From Paramacrobiotus metropolitanus (lineage: Eukaryota; Tardigrada; Eutardigrada; Parachela; Macrobiotidae), in the NCBI RefSeq assembly GCF_019649055.1, contig NW_026570557.1, positions 1-44,575 on the forward strand: a stretch of DNA of 44,575 nucleotides. Direction: 5' to 3'. A program made the position numbers and the translations under genes. The notes beneath the pieces were generated by a model that worked only from the letters and a program-made list of their open reading frames with translations, ran no database searches and was not told where the DNA came from. Positions 10,201 to 17,475 of this stretch are shown piece after piece. Numbering within the stretch: the first letter of the stretch is position 1; the number at the start of each line of letters is the position of its first letter.

Positions 10201-10272
10201 CCAACGACGGAATCTGGAAACAAAAACATAATTATTGCAGTAGATTACGGAGCAAATATATACGGTGGCTGA
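7264..10272 (+). CDS. pol: Pol: reverse transcriptase, RNase H and N-terminal integrase
   Basis: The 1002-codon ORF is open from about 7246 with no early ATG, fitting expression as a Gag-Pro-Pol fusion. After a basic linker and a beta-rich post-protease segment (about 120-260) comes a Ty3/gypsy RT: first catalytic Asp D419 in the FSKIDLKSGF motif and the FIDD motif with D483/D484. RNase H follows with D630, E677 and D704. The integrase zinc-binding domain is H905-x6-H912-x29-C942-x2-C945, and the first catalytic Asp is D974. The ORF stops just after D974 because of a small indel near 10260; the remaining integrase is in the next entries. RT and RNase H look complete. Confidence 0.95.
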   Translation: MSESAAVNPAQPTVGNYEPSPEGSGRNSPRRKKSSYSRRIRREYAEREAASQMSAETVQPAPVLQQPTAKNLPKRSQDVRESTDIPACVYSKDVIELAYRDAHLKQAQAQVEVNSVEHDIYRFEPEPGPIDCFKMELFPASPVIIQPHSQGIIRATTSMSDEQFMEFQDEYLYTQPFLYEGKIPESNKNAVLLDGVLTLNEYGNCRVCVVNVSDKPLVLNEETNLGEVALVDAVYQMDSPEFQENCQEAISGIPSVKVWLCSCRHPPLVSLILKPKKRSLKIKVGDICPSKEELKAIFYQAKSVLPTKARPVGCCTIYEHSVDTGTSLPVRTPPYRTSFEDRKWLQAKTQEMIKDGIIEPTNSAWGSPICIVKKKDKSRRLTVDFRKLNERLMGSSYPLPRVDDILNALDKATVFSKIDLKSGFWQIKIKPEDRCKTTMVGEEFTFQYKVLPFGMKDAPSAFQRAMDLTLANMKWRNVLVFIDDIIVFSKNLADHMRDLQELFLRLQECGWTINPEKTELFVNSITFLGHTVDQFGISTDPEKIQAVKEFGPIKDKKDILRFLGMVGYYRQFIKNFQEIAEPLQKLIPKKVTFEWGTDQCRSVEQLKEALVTAPVLARYDPEALSRVIVDASTIAVGAVLMQCPKDKPTDVPTNWRPIAYLSRKLTETQKRLYFPTELEAYAVICALKKWKHYLSDYQFEVQTDHQALVFLNNMRDAAGRLGRWALYIQQFNTKPVHIPGKENVIADALSRNPGEQPEPDSDDSDIEFDYRQTYPFAGDAAMIECCFAILERDYVDIRFEMMSAEVKAIPEEDMKAFDEDKVQKLITDDKASYWAEEQSRDARIVRWRLLLENKKEKMSDHEKLHLNKFVVKQGVVYYKFELNRKIYYCMYVPVHWRLQFLQDNHDSPLAAHLGVLATYKRMYKYFYWPRMFESVKSYCASCPACLAQNPLATAPAGALQSNPTVPPRLVWAIDVAPALPTTESGNKNIIIAVDYGANIYGG

Positions 10273-10341
10273 GGCAGTTGAGAGAAATGATGCCGCCACA
10301 TTGGCGTTGTTCTTTATCGCCGCATTCTCACAGTCTTTGGC

Positions 10342-10992
10342 ATGCCCGTGCACATTACCTCAGACCGCGGCAGTAATTTCATGTCTGAGATGTTTCGAGA
10401 GCTTCTCGCTCTCGCGGGTGTTGCTCACGCACCGACGGCGTCAGGCCACCAACAGGGTAATGGTCTTGTCGAAAAACGCGTAGGGGAAATCAAAAAGGCG
10501 CTAGCGAAGTATGTGAATGAGCAGCAAAGTGACTGGGATATATTCCTCCCAGCACTTTGTGCGGCATTTAACAGTAAGGTTGTGGAGCGAACGGGCCGCT
10601 CACCATTCTTCATGATGCACGGCACCGAGATGCGCTTACCGATAAATAACTTCCTGCCATTCGAAGAGGATTTTGTGATTCCCGCCCATGTATACGTACA
10701 GCAGATGCAGCGCGGCCTTGGTGAGGCCTTGGATTTAGTGAATGCTGAAGAGTTTCGTCATAAACTTAAAGATAAAATTAGATATGATGCAAATATTTCA
10801 CATGTATCGTATAAACCGGGAGATCAAGTTTTGGTATACGTACTTCATCGGAAAGTGGGGAAGAATCCATCCCTTATGCCCCGTTGGACTGCTGGATGGG
10901 AAATTGTGCGTCAGTCAGGGCCAGTGCATTATGTAGTAAAAGTAACCGGCGCGGAAATGTCAAAACTGACACTGTACATGTCAGCCGTTTAA
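10342..10992 (+). CDS. pol: Integrase catalytic core (C-terminal part) and GPY/F-like domain
   Basis: Same frame as the pol ORF, but separated by about 70 nt that read coherently only in another frame, implying two close indels (near 10260 and near 10330). It carries the second catalytic Asp (codon 10363) and the Glu (codon 10471), giving an exact D-x35-E spacing, in the usual TSDRG and GNGLVEKR-type contexts. A GPY/F-like segment (about 10800-10950) follows. Near 10955 another small indel shifts the natural continuation to a third frame. The family assignment is firm; whether this copy encodes active integrase depends on whether the indels are real. Confidence 0.88.
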   Translation: MPVHITSDRGSNFMSEMFRELLALAGVAHAPTASGHQQGNGLVEKRVGEIKKALAKYVNEQQSDWDIFLPALCAAFNSKVVERTGRSPFFMMHGTEMRLPINNFLPFEEDFVIPAHVYVQQMQRGLGEALDLVNAEEFRHKLKDKIRYDANISHVSYKPGDQVLVYVLHRKVGKNPSLMPRWTAGWEIVRQSGPVHYVVKVTGAEMSKLTLYMSAV

Positions 10993-11465
10993 AGCCGTAT
11001 AATTTCCGCGACGTCGATACTATTCTGCAAGACGAGCACTTACCGAAGTTGCTCGATTGTGTGGAGAAGGAATGCCCCGATGAGTTAGTTGAGGCGCCCG
11101 CGCCGCCGCCGGTGATTCCATCCGTTGATTCAGCATCGTCGCGCCTTGATGCTGAGTACGCTGAATATCTGGATAACCAGATGGAAGCGGTTCCATTACT
11201 TAAAACCCGCTCCGGGCGTGTGGTGAAACCTGTGGAGAGATTTATTAATCAGAACAACGACAAAAAGCGTAAAAGAGACCCGTCGGCTGATGCTAAAAAG
11301 CGCATGGCCACAAATGATAGAGAACCGGCTATTCTGAATGTATCCCAGCCGGGAGGGGGCCAATCTGAACTAGTTGCCCCGGTGGCCAGTGATACTTCGC
11401 CAATTACCTGTAACGCAATGGAGATTGGGCCGGCGCAGCCACAAAAACTTCTGCTGCAGTTGTAG
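10956..11465 (+). CDS. Pol C-terminal extension, charged and disordered
   Basis: This reading frame continues the integrase C terminus after the indel near 10955. About 170 residues: an acidic, Pro-rich stretch, then a basic segment with a KKRKR-like run near 11262-11280 that could act as a nuclear-localisation signal, then low-complexity sequence. It stops at 11463. The frame open from 11414 to 11926 overlaps its end, so a further single-base change near the A-run at 11443-11447 may have separated one longer protein. Function unknown. Confidence 0.6.
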   Translation, partial: NVKTDTVHVSRLKPYNFRDVDTILQDEHLPKLLDCVEKECPDELVEAPAPPPVIPSVDSASSRLDAEYAEYLDNQMEAVPLLKTRSGRVVKPVERFINQNNDKKRKRDPSADAKKRMATNDREPAILNVSQPGGGQSELVAPVASDTSPITCNAMEIGPAQPQKLLLQL

Positions 11466-11926
11466 AAGACAGAACTCTTCCAGTTCCGGCTTGGGCACGC
11501 CCAATTGAGCAGTTCTGGCCACAAGGTGTAATATCCGATGACGCCCTTGATAAGCAGGAATTCTGGAGGTATCGCCAGATGGAGTGCAGTGACATGATGT
11601 TGTGGGACGCCGTTGTTGATGGAGATTGCACTCTTGAGGAATCTGCATACGCGGCCTGGCATCTCCCTCTAGTTCTGAAAGTAAAAGGCATTATCTGCCA
11701 TTACGGCGAAAGAGAGGATATCCAGAAAAGAATCCCTAAAATTCTGATACCGTTTCAATGGCGTAAAATATTAGCTGAATCAGTACACCGTCGGTTGCTT
11801 CACAAGTATGGCAGTGCCATTTCGCCATATGATTACTTATATAAACACCTTCGGTTTTTCTGGCCTGAAATGAAGTCTGATTTAGCGAAATTTTGCCGAA
11901 TTTGTACCTTATGTAATCTGGATTAA
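11414..11926 (+). CDS. 3' pol-region ORF with a third, degenerate H2C2 module
   Basis: Open from 11414 to the TAA at 11924-11926; the first ATG is internal (11579). It has the same layout as the ends of gag-pro and pol: an FWR...Q...C.D-like lead-in, a hydrophobic strand containing GII, a P..QWR motif, then the zinc-binding region. His (codon 11801) and the Cys pair (codons 11903 and 11912) are present with the FFWP signature, but the second zinc-ligand His is replaced by Ser (codon 11822). Metal binding may therefore be lost or altered. It lacks its own good start and probably belonged to the extended pol polyprotein. Confidence 0.65.
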   Translation, partial: RNGDWAGAATKTSAAVVEDRTLPVPAWARPIEQFWPQGVISDDALDKQEFWRYRQMECSDMMLWDAVVDGDCTLEESAYAAWHLPLVLKVKGIICHYGEREDIQKRIPKILIPFQWRKILAESVHRRLLHKYGSAISPYDYLYKHLRFFWPEMKSDLAKFCRICTLCNLD

Positions 11927-12267
11927 AAGGCCGAGCGGCCGTGTAAATTTGTACATTTATTTTATTTTATTTTATTTTTGAACTCTAAGGATTGAAATTT
12001 TTACTCTCTACTGCATTAAATTGCCTGGAAAATTCCCAAACTGTTTGTACGTACAGATTGTCGGTGTGTATTCGCCATTGGACAGTCCGCGGTGACGTAG
12101 TAGCGTTCGTTGCTCTTTCGGCATATCATCTGCGTGGAAAAGCTGCTTTTAGCTGGCCGCAAATGCGATTTATACCTGCAAAAATCAGTCTCATTCATTA
12201 ATTCGCTCTTGGTCTTGTGCGAAGTTGCTCCTTTCTACACTGATTTTACGCCTAACAATTTCTGATA
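11927..12267 (+). other. Spacer after pol
   Basis: No convincing gene. A TTTTA-type simple repeat lies at about 11955-11979, which could serve as a pyrimidine-rich splice-acceptor tract for a downstream message (inference). Nothing else was seen. Confidence 0.5.
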
Positions 12268-13116
12268 ATGTATCGCCCGAAAGTGCCAGCACATCATTCC
12301 TTCATGCATGAGGATACTACGAGTTCCTCGGAAGATTCGGTGCAGGTTTTGGCAGATGTCTTGGCCGATGTTCAGCCGCCAATGTACCCCGATCCTCATG
12401 TTGGATGGCCTGAACCAACATTTGAATGGTCCCATCTCATGGTGGATTGTGGCCTTCGTCCGTCTCCGCATGACTATGCTCGTGGAGGAAAGAGTTATAT
12501 TCCCCCGTCTGGTTTGATTAATTGTCCCTACAATCCGGACAGAGATTATGTGGAGCTGCATCCTGAGACTCGATTGCGTTTTCGCGGCAAAATTTACCAT
12601 AATGGATCGGAGATGACGGTGGACAAATATAACCGTTTTGTCCACACTCTGGATCTGTCAAAGGATGCACACTATGCATTGTTACGTTACCTGCGTGTGG
12701 ATTTCCGACAAGGATGGCTCATCGGGCAAATTGTTTGCGAACTCCGTCGGAACCACGGCATCAATGTGGTGCGCAATCCTGTCGAGTTTCTCACTGCGTT
12801 GGATTATGTCCCGGGGGAAACGGGAGACCATGGTGCCGTTGTTACGCTCGTGGACGCGTATAATCAGCATATCGAGGAATTGGTTTCCAATATTGATGAG
12901 GATCACCGCTTGGAAGCAGAGCAGCGCTATTTCGATCGTCTGAATGCAGCGGACCCGCGCTCGTCATCCCAACAACAGCAGCAATTGCAACAAAGTCGTT
13001 GGCTGTTACATGAAGGACAGGAAAAGCGTGGCCCGGGCAAACTGGATGCTTCAATCGCCAAACGCCACCGTCCACGCCGTGATGACGACGACGATAACAT
13101 GGGCGCTGCGGTGTAA
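12268..13116 (+). CDS. Accessory ORF A, 282 aa, unknown
   Basis: An intact ORF starts at the ATG at 12268. The N terminus is Ser/Asp/Glu-rich (about 1-35); residues 40-215 look globular, with aromatic and proline residues and no transmembrane segment. A Gln-rich run (about 231-243) follows, then a basic RHRPRR-like segment and an Asp-run near the C terminus. The basic patch could direct nuclear import. No similarity to env, protease, dUTPase or known retroviral accessory proteins was recognised. Length and lack of low complexity in its middle support it being a true gene. Confidence 0.75.
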   Translation: MYRPKVPAHHSFMHEDTTSSSEDSVQVLADVLADVQPPMYPDPHVGWPEPTFEWSHLMVDCGLRPSPHDYARGGKSYIPPSGLINCPYNPDRDYVELHPETRLRFRGKIYHNGSEMTVDKYNRFVHTLDLSKDAHYALLRYLRVDFRQGWLIGQIVCELRRNHGINVVRNPVEFLTALDYVPGETGDHGAVVTLVDAYNQHIEELVSNIDEDHRLEAEQRYFDRLNAADPRSSSQQQQQLQQSRWLLHEGQEKRGPGKLDASIAKRHRPRRDDDDDNMGAAV

Positions 13117-13700
13117 TGAGGATTTTCCCTGCAATCACAGCCCTGTTTTAGTGCTCTCTTATTTAGCCTCTGTATTTTTCGTTTTACGGAAGAGCATTAC
13201 CTTTAGTGTTGGGCATGTTATTCTAAGTTTATAGAATCCTGTACAGAATCTGTTTTCCGTTTACAATTAGCTCTTTAACGTTATTTTTACAGCCTGTGCA
13301 ATGTGCAGCTATTCTACGAATTAGCTTACCACTCATTCTCTGGAACGCAAACTTGGCTGTTCAGTAATAAATCAGTTAAAATAGACTTCTCCGGTTGTTT
13401 AAAATCAGAATTTGGCAGATAATCCGACGGAAAACGATTTTAACACACAAATGACAGTTTAAAATGTAAAGTCTTCACGTTTGAACATGTAAACAAATGA
13501 TACCATGGCAACCGCCCGTGTGTCGTTAAATGTTAGGGCAGTGGCAGTCACATAGTGCACAGCTGTTTCCGGTCTGCACAGCTGCGGTGTGTCAGCGGTT
13601 TTCCTGTTTAGTCTTGCTTTTTACATTTTTAGCTGCAGCTTTTAAATTCTACAGACTTTGTCGTCATTTGTTCTGGTTTTAATCTCTGCTCTTTCATACA
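13117..13700 (+). other. Spacer between accessory ORFs A and B
   Basis: No ORF. An AATAAA-type signal lies at about 13365, so a message containing ORF A could end here. The rest is T-rich sequence that may hold the leader of the ORF B message. Confidence 0.4.
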
Positions 13701-14492
13701 ATGGAGATGGAATTTTATAAATCAGAGCGCGGGCGTATGATTTGTGCCGAGCAAGATGAGCAGAAGCGCCGTAAGTTTGTAAGATTTTCTGATTCTGTTG
13801 CGTATGTTTCTGCGAACCAGGAACACATTTTTGAGTTTGTGCACTTTTGGCGTTCGCTGGATGCTCCGTACATTCCTATCAGAGAACTGTGCAGGCTCTC
13901 TAACTCGGAAATCATGGCTTTGAATTTTGTAGAACCCGAGCCATTGGATTTCGAGGCTCAGGTGGCTTTGGAGATTGAGAACATCCGCCAGTCGGAGTCG
14001 CAGATGTATTACTTGAAGATCGGGTTTATTCTGTATCCCGACACTCCAGTTCGACGTGAAGCATCTGAACGTCTGCGGAAGGAATGTGGTTTGCCATCCC
14101 TATTTAACCCGCCGGAAACTTCGCGTGAGCGTCATCAGCGCATGCTAGAACACAACAAGCGAGTGATGGAAGAAGAGCTTTGTTGTGTGGAGTGTGAGAA
14201 TAATGGCCCGGGTTCGTGTGGCCGTATTTTGTACACCTTGGATGATGACGAGCCTGTTCCAAATATCTGGGGATCTGGCAATCTTGAGGACTGGAAAGAG
14301 CCAGACTTAGATGTGGATGACTGGTGGGCAGAGCACAAGCTGGATTTTAAGGATCCGATGGAATTCTTGCCTGCGGATATGCTGTGGGTGGATGAAGATT
14401 TCGGTACTGACCAGAAACCGAAGAAGAAGCGTAAGCACATCGTTGTGCAGCGTCACTCTCTGCGCGGGATTCGTTACAACTACTGGAAGTGA
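13701..14492 (+). CDS. Accessory ORF B, 263 aa, with an SV40-type basic NLS
   Basis: An intact ORF with ATG at 13701. The protein is strongly acidic and rich in Glu, Asp and Trp, particularly at about 185-235, and has a Cys-containing segment (ELCCVECENN...CG) near 155-170. The C terminus carries KPKKKRKH at about residues 241-248, which resembles the classical monopartite nuclear-localisation signal. Function is unknown; a nuclear regulatory or chromatin-targeting role is an inference. Confidence 0.75.
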   Translation: MEMEFYKSERGRMICAEQDEQKRRKFVRFSDSVAYVSANQEHIFEFVHFWRSLDAPYIPIRELCRLSNSEIMALNFVEPEPLDFEAQVALEIENIRQSESQMYYLKIGFILYPDTPVRREASERLRKECGLPSLFNPPETSRERHQRMLEHNKRVMEEELCCVECENNGPGSCGRILYTLDDDEPVPNIWGSGNLEDWKEPDLDVDDWWAEHKLDFKDPMEFLPADMLWVDEDFGTDQKPKKKRKHIVVQRHSLRGIRYNYWK

Positions 14493-14684
14493 GGACTTTT
14501 GCCGATCGGCCGTTTGTATTTCTAAGCTGCGGTGGATGATTTGAAATTGTATGGGCTCTTTGTTTAAATCTCCTGCTGTGTCATTCTTCCGTGCATTAAT
14601 TAATCTGTATGCAGTGCGTCTAATCGCGTATAATTTTCATAGCTGCTGCGTTTTCAATATTTAAATGAATGTTCTCTGAGTTGT

Positions 14685-14945
14685 GATAGGAGCCTATCGG
14701 TTAAAGGCTCTCTTTTGTGAATTGTAATTATACGACGGCCTTATGGTCATAATTTTGCTGATGATGTCGTATAATTTTTCTGTGTTAAAGAGTGTCAAAT
14801 ATTCAGTTTCGGAATTAAAAGTGTGAAGTTCGGATATCTATCGCTACATGCAGCATACGCATTAATTCCGGTGTAATGAGCTGACGGCGGACCTACGCCG
14901 GGTGGCACTCTCATTTAATCGACTTCGCTGGTTACGAAGTATGCG
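14685..14945 (+). ncRNA. Structured non-coding spacer with several stem-loops
   Basis: Within the spacer between ORFs B and C, an 11-bp perfect inverted repeat pairs 14726-14736 with 14766-14776 and encloses a second 4-bp stem (14737-14748). A 6-bp hairpin spans 14685-14698. Further short stems include GGCG/CGCC near 14893 and ACTTCG/CGAAGT near 14930-14941. It may be a structured RNA or a UTR element. Confidence 0.5.
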
Positions 14946-15109
14946 GTCGCCAGTATGGGCGGCTGCCAAACTCCTATCCTGAATGTATCCCATTATGAAT
15001 TTTTATTTTAATTTAATCATTTACAATTACCGTGATCTTATTCCGCTGATCCCGCTGCCTTAAGTTTATTTGTGCAATCTGTGATACTGTGGTTATCTGT
15101 CAAATCACG

Positions 15110-15292
15110 ATGACTCCTCCAGCTTCGGAGAAGAAGAAAGCGGCCAAGCAGGCGCTGGAGAACCGTGTGACAGCTTGGACGGAGATTGTGGCGCAGAAGA
15201 TGGCTGAACGCACAGAAGCTCAGCAACGTTTTGAGCGTGGCAGAATTGCCGTCAAGGAGGCTGTATCCAAGCTCCCTCCTAAGATTCCTTGA
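15110..15292 (+). CDS. Accessory ORF C, 60-aa charged helical peptide
   Basis: A short ORF whose ATG (15110) follows a T-rich leader. The peptide is Lys/Ala/Glu-rich with regular helix-forming spacing, so it is predicted to be one long amphipathic or coiled-coil helix. An AATAAA signal at 15630-15635 could end its message. Small size and simple composition leave the call uncertain. Confidence 0.5.
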   Translation: MTPPASEKKKAAKQALENRVTAWTEIVAQKMAERTEAQQRFERGRIAVKEAVSKLPPKIP

Positions 15293-15841
15293 TGTGGCAT
15301 TATCTGGCGGACTTTTCGATGTGGATTTCGCCACTATTGTTAGAATGTTCGGTATTTTGTACGGAATGCCTGAAACATCGCTTCACGTCTATGATCTCCT
15401 TGCCTTCATTCTTTTATGTGTACGCTCATGCCTCTTTGGAGATCTCATATTGTAGATTTGGCGCAGCGTTTTATCTTGTATTTTTATTGTTTTGCGGTTA
15501 GTTATCTTCGTTATTCAAGGATGCGTTTCGCCATAGGTGTTGTACACTGTTTAGCTGGTACATTATGGTTTTTGCGCTTCGTTCCGCAAGATACTTTTGT
15601 TGTTTCGTTACTATGCGAGTTGCGGCCTTAATAAAGTTTAGGTAGTTACCGTCCGTGCTGTCTGTTGGTAATTTTTGGACAATGTAATGCATAACCGCAC
15701 GAGGATACACTTTCGTTAGGATGTTGTACTGGTTTTCATGTAGCTGGCTGCCCAGGTAGATTGCTCACTGGCACATTCACTATTGCCTGGTGTTTGTGTA
15801 CGCTTTCGGTGCTGACGTTTTCCAATATTTTACGTAGAGCG
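15293..15841 (+). other. Spacer ahead of the tRNA-like array
   Basis: T-rich sequence. Several overlapping hydrophobic reading frames are present, but they look like products of base composition. An AATAAA-type signal is at 15630-15635. No gene was identified. Confidence 0.5.
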
Positions 15842-15938
15842 ACCCCGCTAGTATAGTAGAGGCTTCCGTTGCTTCGTCATTGGAGGTCGGAGGTTCCAGT
15901 CCACATAAAAACGCGATTTTGTAAATATCCTCATTTTT
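15842..15938 (+). ncRNA. tRNA-like unit 1
   Basis: A-box-like TAGTATAGTAGAGG at 15849-15862 resembles the 5' part of tRNA-Asp. B-box-like GGTTCCAGTCC is at 15892-15902, with a T-run at 15934-15938. The acceptor-stem positions do not pair. This is the most compact unit, with normal tRNA spacing between the boxes. Confidence 0.55.
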
Positions 15939-16066
15939 GGTTTTTATTTCATGAATCGTTATATTCTTATTCGTGGGATTTAATATGGGGAATATTGGCT
16001 GAATCACTGTTGAGAGGTGTTAAAATGAATACTGCCAGCTGTGTTATTAGTATTATTTTGCCGATG

Positions 16067-16185
16067 ACTCCTGTAGTCGAGTGGTCCAGTAAAGAGGACA
16101 ATACCAGGCGAATCCGTTTACCTGTTGCTGGTCCTGGGTTCCAATCCCTAAAAATTAAAAGCATTTTCTTAAAACCTTCTTTTTT
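16067..16185 (+). ncRNA. tRNA-like unit 2
   Basis: Consensus A box TAGTCGAGTGG at 16074-16084, B box GGTTCCAATCC at 16137-16147, and a T6 run at 16180-16185 after the shared AAAACCTTC trailer. The boxes are farther apart than in a standard tRNA, as in tRNAs with a long variable arm or an intron. Confidence 0.65.
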
Positions 16186-16313
16186 GTGCCTAAATTTTTG
16201 CATTTGTTTGTACTTACACATTCGGTGTGATACCGTTAATTCTTTATTAGTTTTCAGTGAGCGGCACATAGTTGTACAGCCTTTCCCGTGCGGATTTTCG
16301 TGTTTTGCTGTGA

Positions 16314-16426
16314 GACTTCGTAGTGTAGTGGTTGTCCGCCTTGTCTCCGCTACGACTCGGTCAATTTAGGGCCTTGGGTTCGAAACCCTTGCAAGTAATG
16401 CACATTTCTTAAAACCTTCTTTTTTT
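16314..16426 (+). ncRNA. tRNA-like unit 3, closest to a real tRNA
   Basis: A box TAGTGTAGTGG at 16321-16331 matches the 5' half of animal tRNA-Val. A perfect B box GGTTCGAAACC is at 16377-16387, and a T7 run at 16420-16426. ACTT and AAGT in the acceptor positions could pair (4 bp). The D stem and anticodon arm are not recognisable. Confidence 0.7.
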
Positions 16427-16526
16427 GCGTTTTATAATGTCACAGTACCATCGAATACGTATTACGGTTGACCGCTGTAATTTTACGTTCCTCTCCGACG
16501 AGCGAATTCAAAAATAACTGTCGTAG

Positions 16527-16642
16527 AACAGCGTAGTATAGTGCTTTGCACCGTTGAACTGCAGCAAGGGGGAAATGAAACGGTTGCGGGTTCAAGTCCC
16601 TTACAGCTAATTTGCAATTTTGAGAAACTTACTTTTTTTTTT
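16527..16642 (+). ncRNA. tRNA-like unit 4
   Basis: A-box-like TAGTATAGTGC at 16534-16544, perfect B box GGTTCAAGTCC at 16589-16599, T10 run at 16633-16642. It is clearly related to unit 7 across the interval between the boxes and in the preceding CCGACGAGCGAATT motif. Confidence 0.65.
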
Positions 16643-16789
16643 CGTTTTATATTTTTGTTTTCGTCTTGGGAAAAGTATTGTCAGCAGTCCCCAGAATGTC
16701 AGAATTAAACTCAAAGAGCTGGGCGTAAAATTGTATACACACTCAATGGTTAACATTGCACTTGGCCGTATGTTTGTCTGTATTCGAAT

Positions 16790-16900
16790 GACTTTGTAGT
16801 TCAGTGGCTATGAATGATGGCCATTCGCCTCATGTTCTACCTCCTAAACGGCTAGTCTTAATCTCAGGGTTGCATGCTGCATGTTAAAAACTACATTTTT
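16790..16900 (+). ncRNA. tRNA-like unit 5, degenerate B box
   Basis: Good A box TAGTTCAGTGG at 16797-16807 but a poor B box (GGTTGCATGC near 16868). T5 run at 16896-16900. Probably the most decayed unit. Confidence 0.45.
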
Positions 16901-16972
16901 CCTGCCCTATATTTTTGTACCATTGTGGGATGAAGAGTTAATCGTTTGGTGCCTTATTGCAGTAGGGTTAAA

Positions 16973-16998
16973 TATACACGACATGGCGCTTCCGGTGT
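16973..16998 (+). repeat. Internal copy of the 5' LTR/primer-binding-site junction
   Basis: Seventeen bases, TATACACGACATGGCGC (16973-16989), are identical to 561-577, which span the end of the 5' LTR and the start of the primer-binding site. After a two- to three-base difference, CCGGTGT also matches. The copy lies between tRNA-like units 5 and 6. Confidence 0.8.
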
Positions 16999-17025
16999 TG
17001 AATCTAACTCGGCTTTAACGTAGAG

Positions 17026-17134
17026 TACCTTGTGGCGTAGTGGCTAGACTGAGAATCCATACCGACCCGCTTCTCGCAAGTCTAGAGTTCGAATCCCTAA
17101 AAGTTAATCCGTTTAATTTAAAAACCTTCTTTTT
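17026..17134 (+). ncRNA. tRNA-like unit 6
   Basis: Perfect A box TGGCGTAGTGG at 17033-17043, near-perfect B box AGTTCGAATCC at 17086-17096 with four of five T-stem pairs, and a T5 run at 17130-17134. TAGACT and AGTCTA form a 6-bp stem between the boxes. It resembles unit 3 in overall pattern. Confidence 0.7.
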
Positions 17135-17225
17135 CGGTTTTATATTTTTAAATTTATATGCAGTATTATGTTGGCTTCGAGATTGGTAATTTTATGGTCA
17201 TTCCCGACGAGCGAATTTTAAGTTT

Positions 17226-17346
17226 AACTTCGTAGATTGTAGTGGCGTAGTGCACTGAACTGTTGAACCACAACAACAGGTGCAATGAAGGTTCCGGGTT
17301 CGAAACCCCTTGAAACTAAATTGCATTTTCTGACATCCTACTTTTT
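17226..17346 (+). ncRNA. tRNA-like unit 7
   Basis: Overlapping A-box-like sequences at 17233-17253, perfect B box GGTTCGAAACC at 17297-17307, and a T5 run at 17342-17346. Paralogue of unit 4, including upstream sequence, which shows that whole units were duplicated. Confidence 0.65.
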
Positions 17347-17475
17347 CGTTTTTATATTTTTGTTGGCACTCTTGTGGAAATATTTCCGTTGTCGGCGCGA
17401 ATTCTGCGATCATGATGGTGGTGAAATCTTAAAAATTATCAGCTGCTGCAGCGGTGAATTTTCACTATATTGTGA

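Noticed and set aside
10255-10345. Programmed frameshifting inside integrase
   Set aside because: Two opposite switches within 70 nt and no slippery sites; small indels or sequence errors are simpler.
15289-15631. Hydrophobic reading frames resembling an envelope or membrane protein
   Set aside because: Three overlapping frames are all hydrophobic, the expected result of T-rich sequence; no signal peptide plus ectodomain layout.
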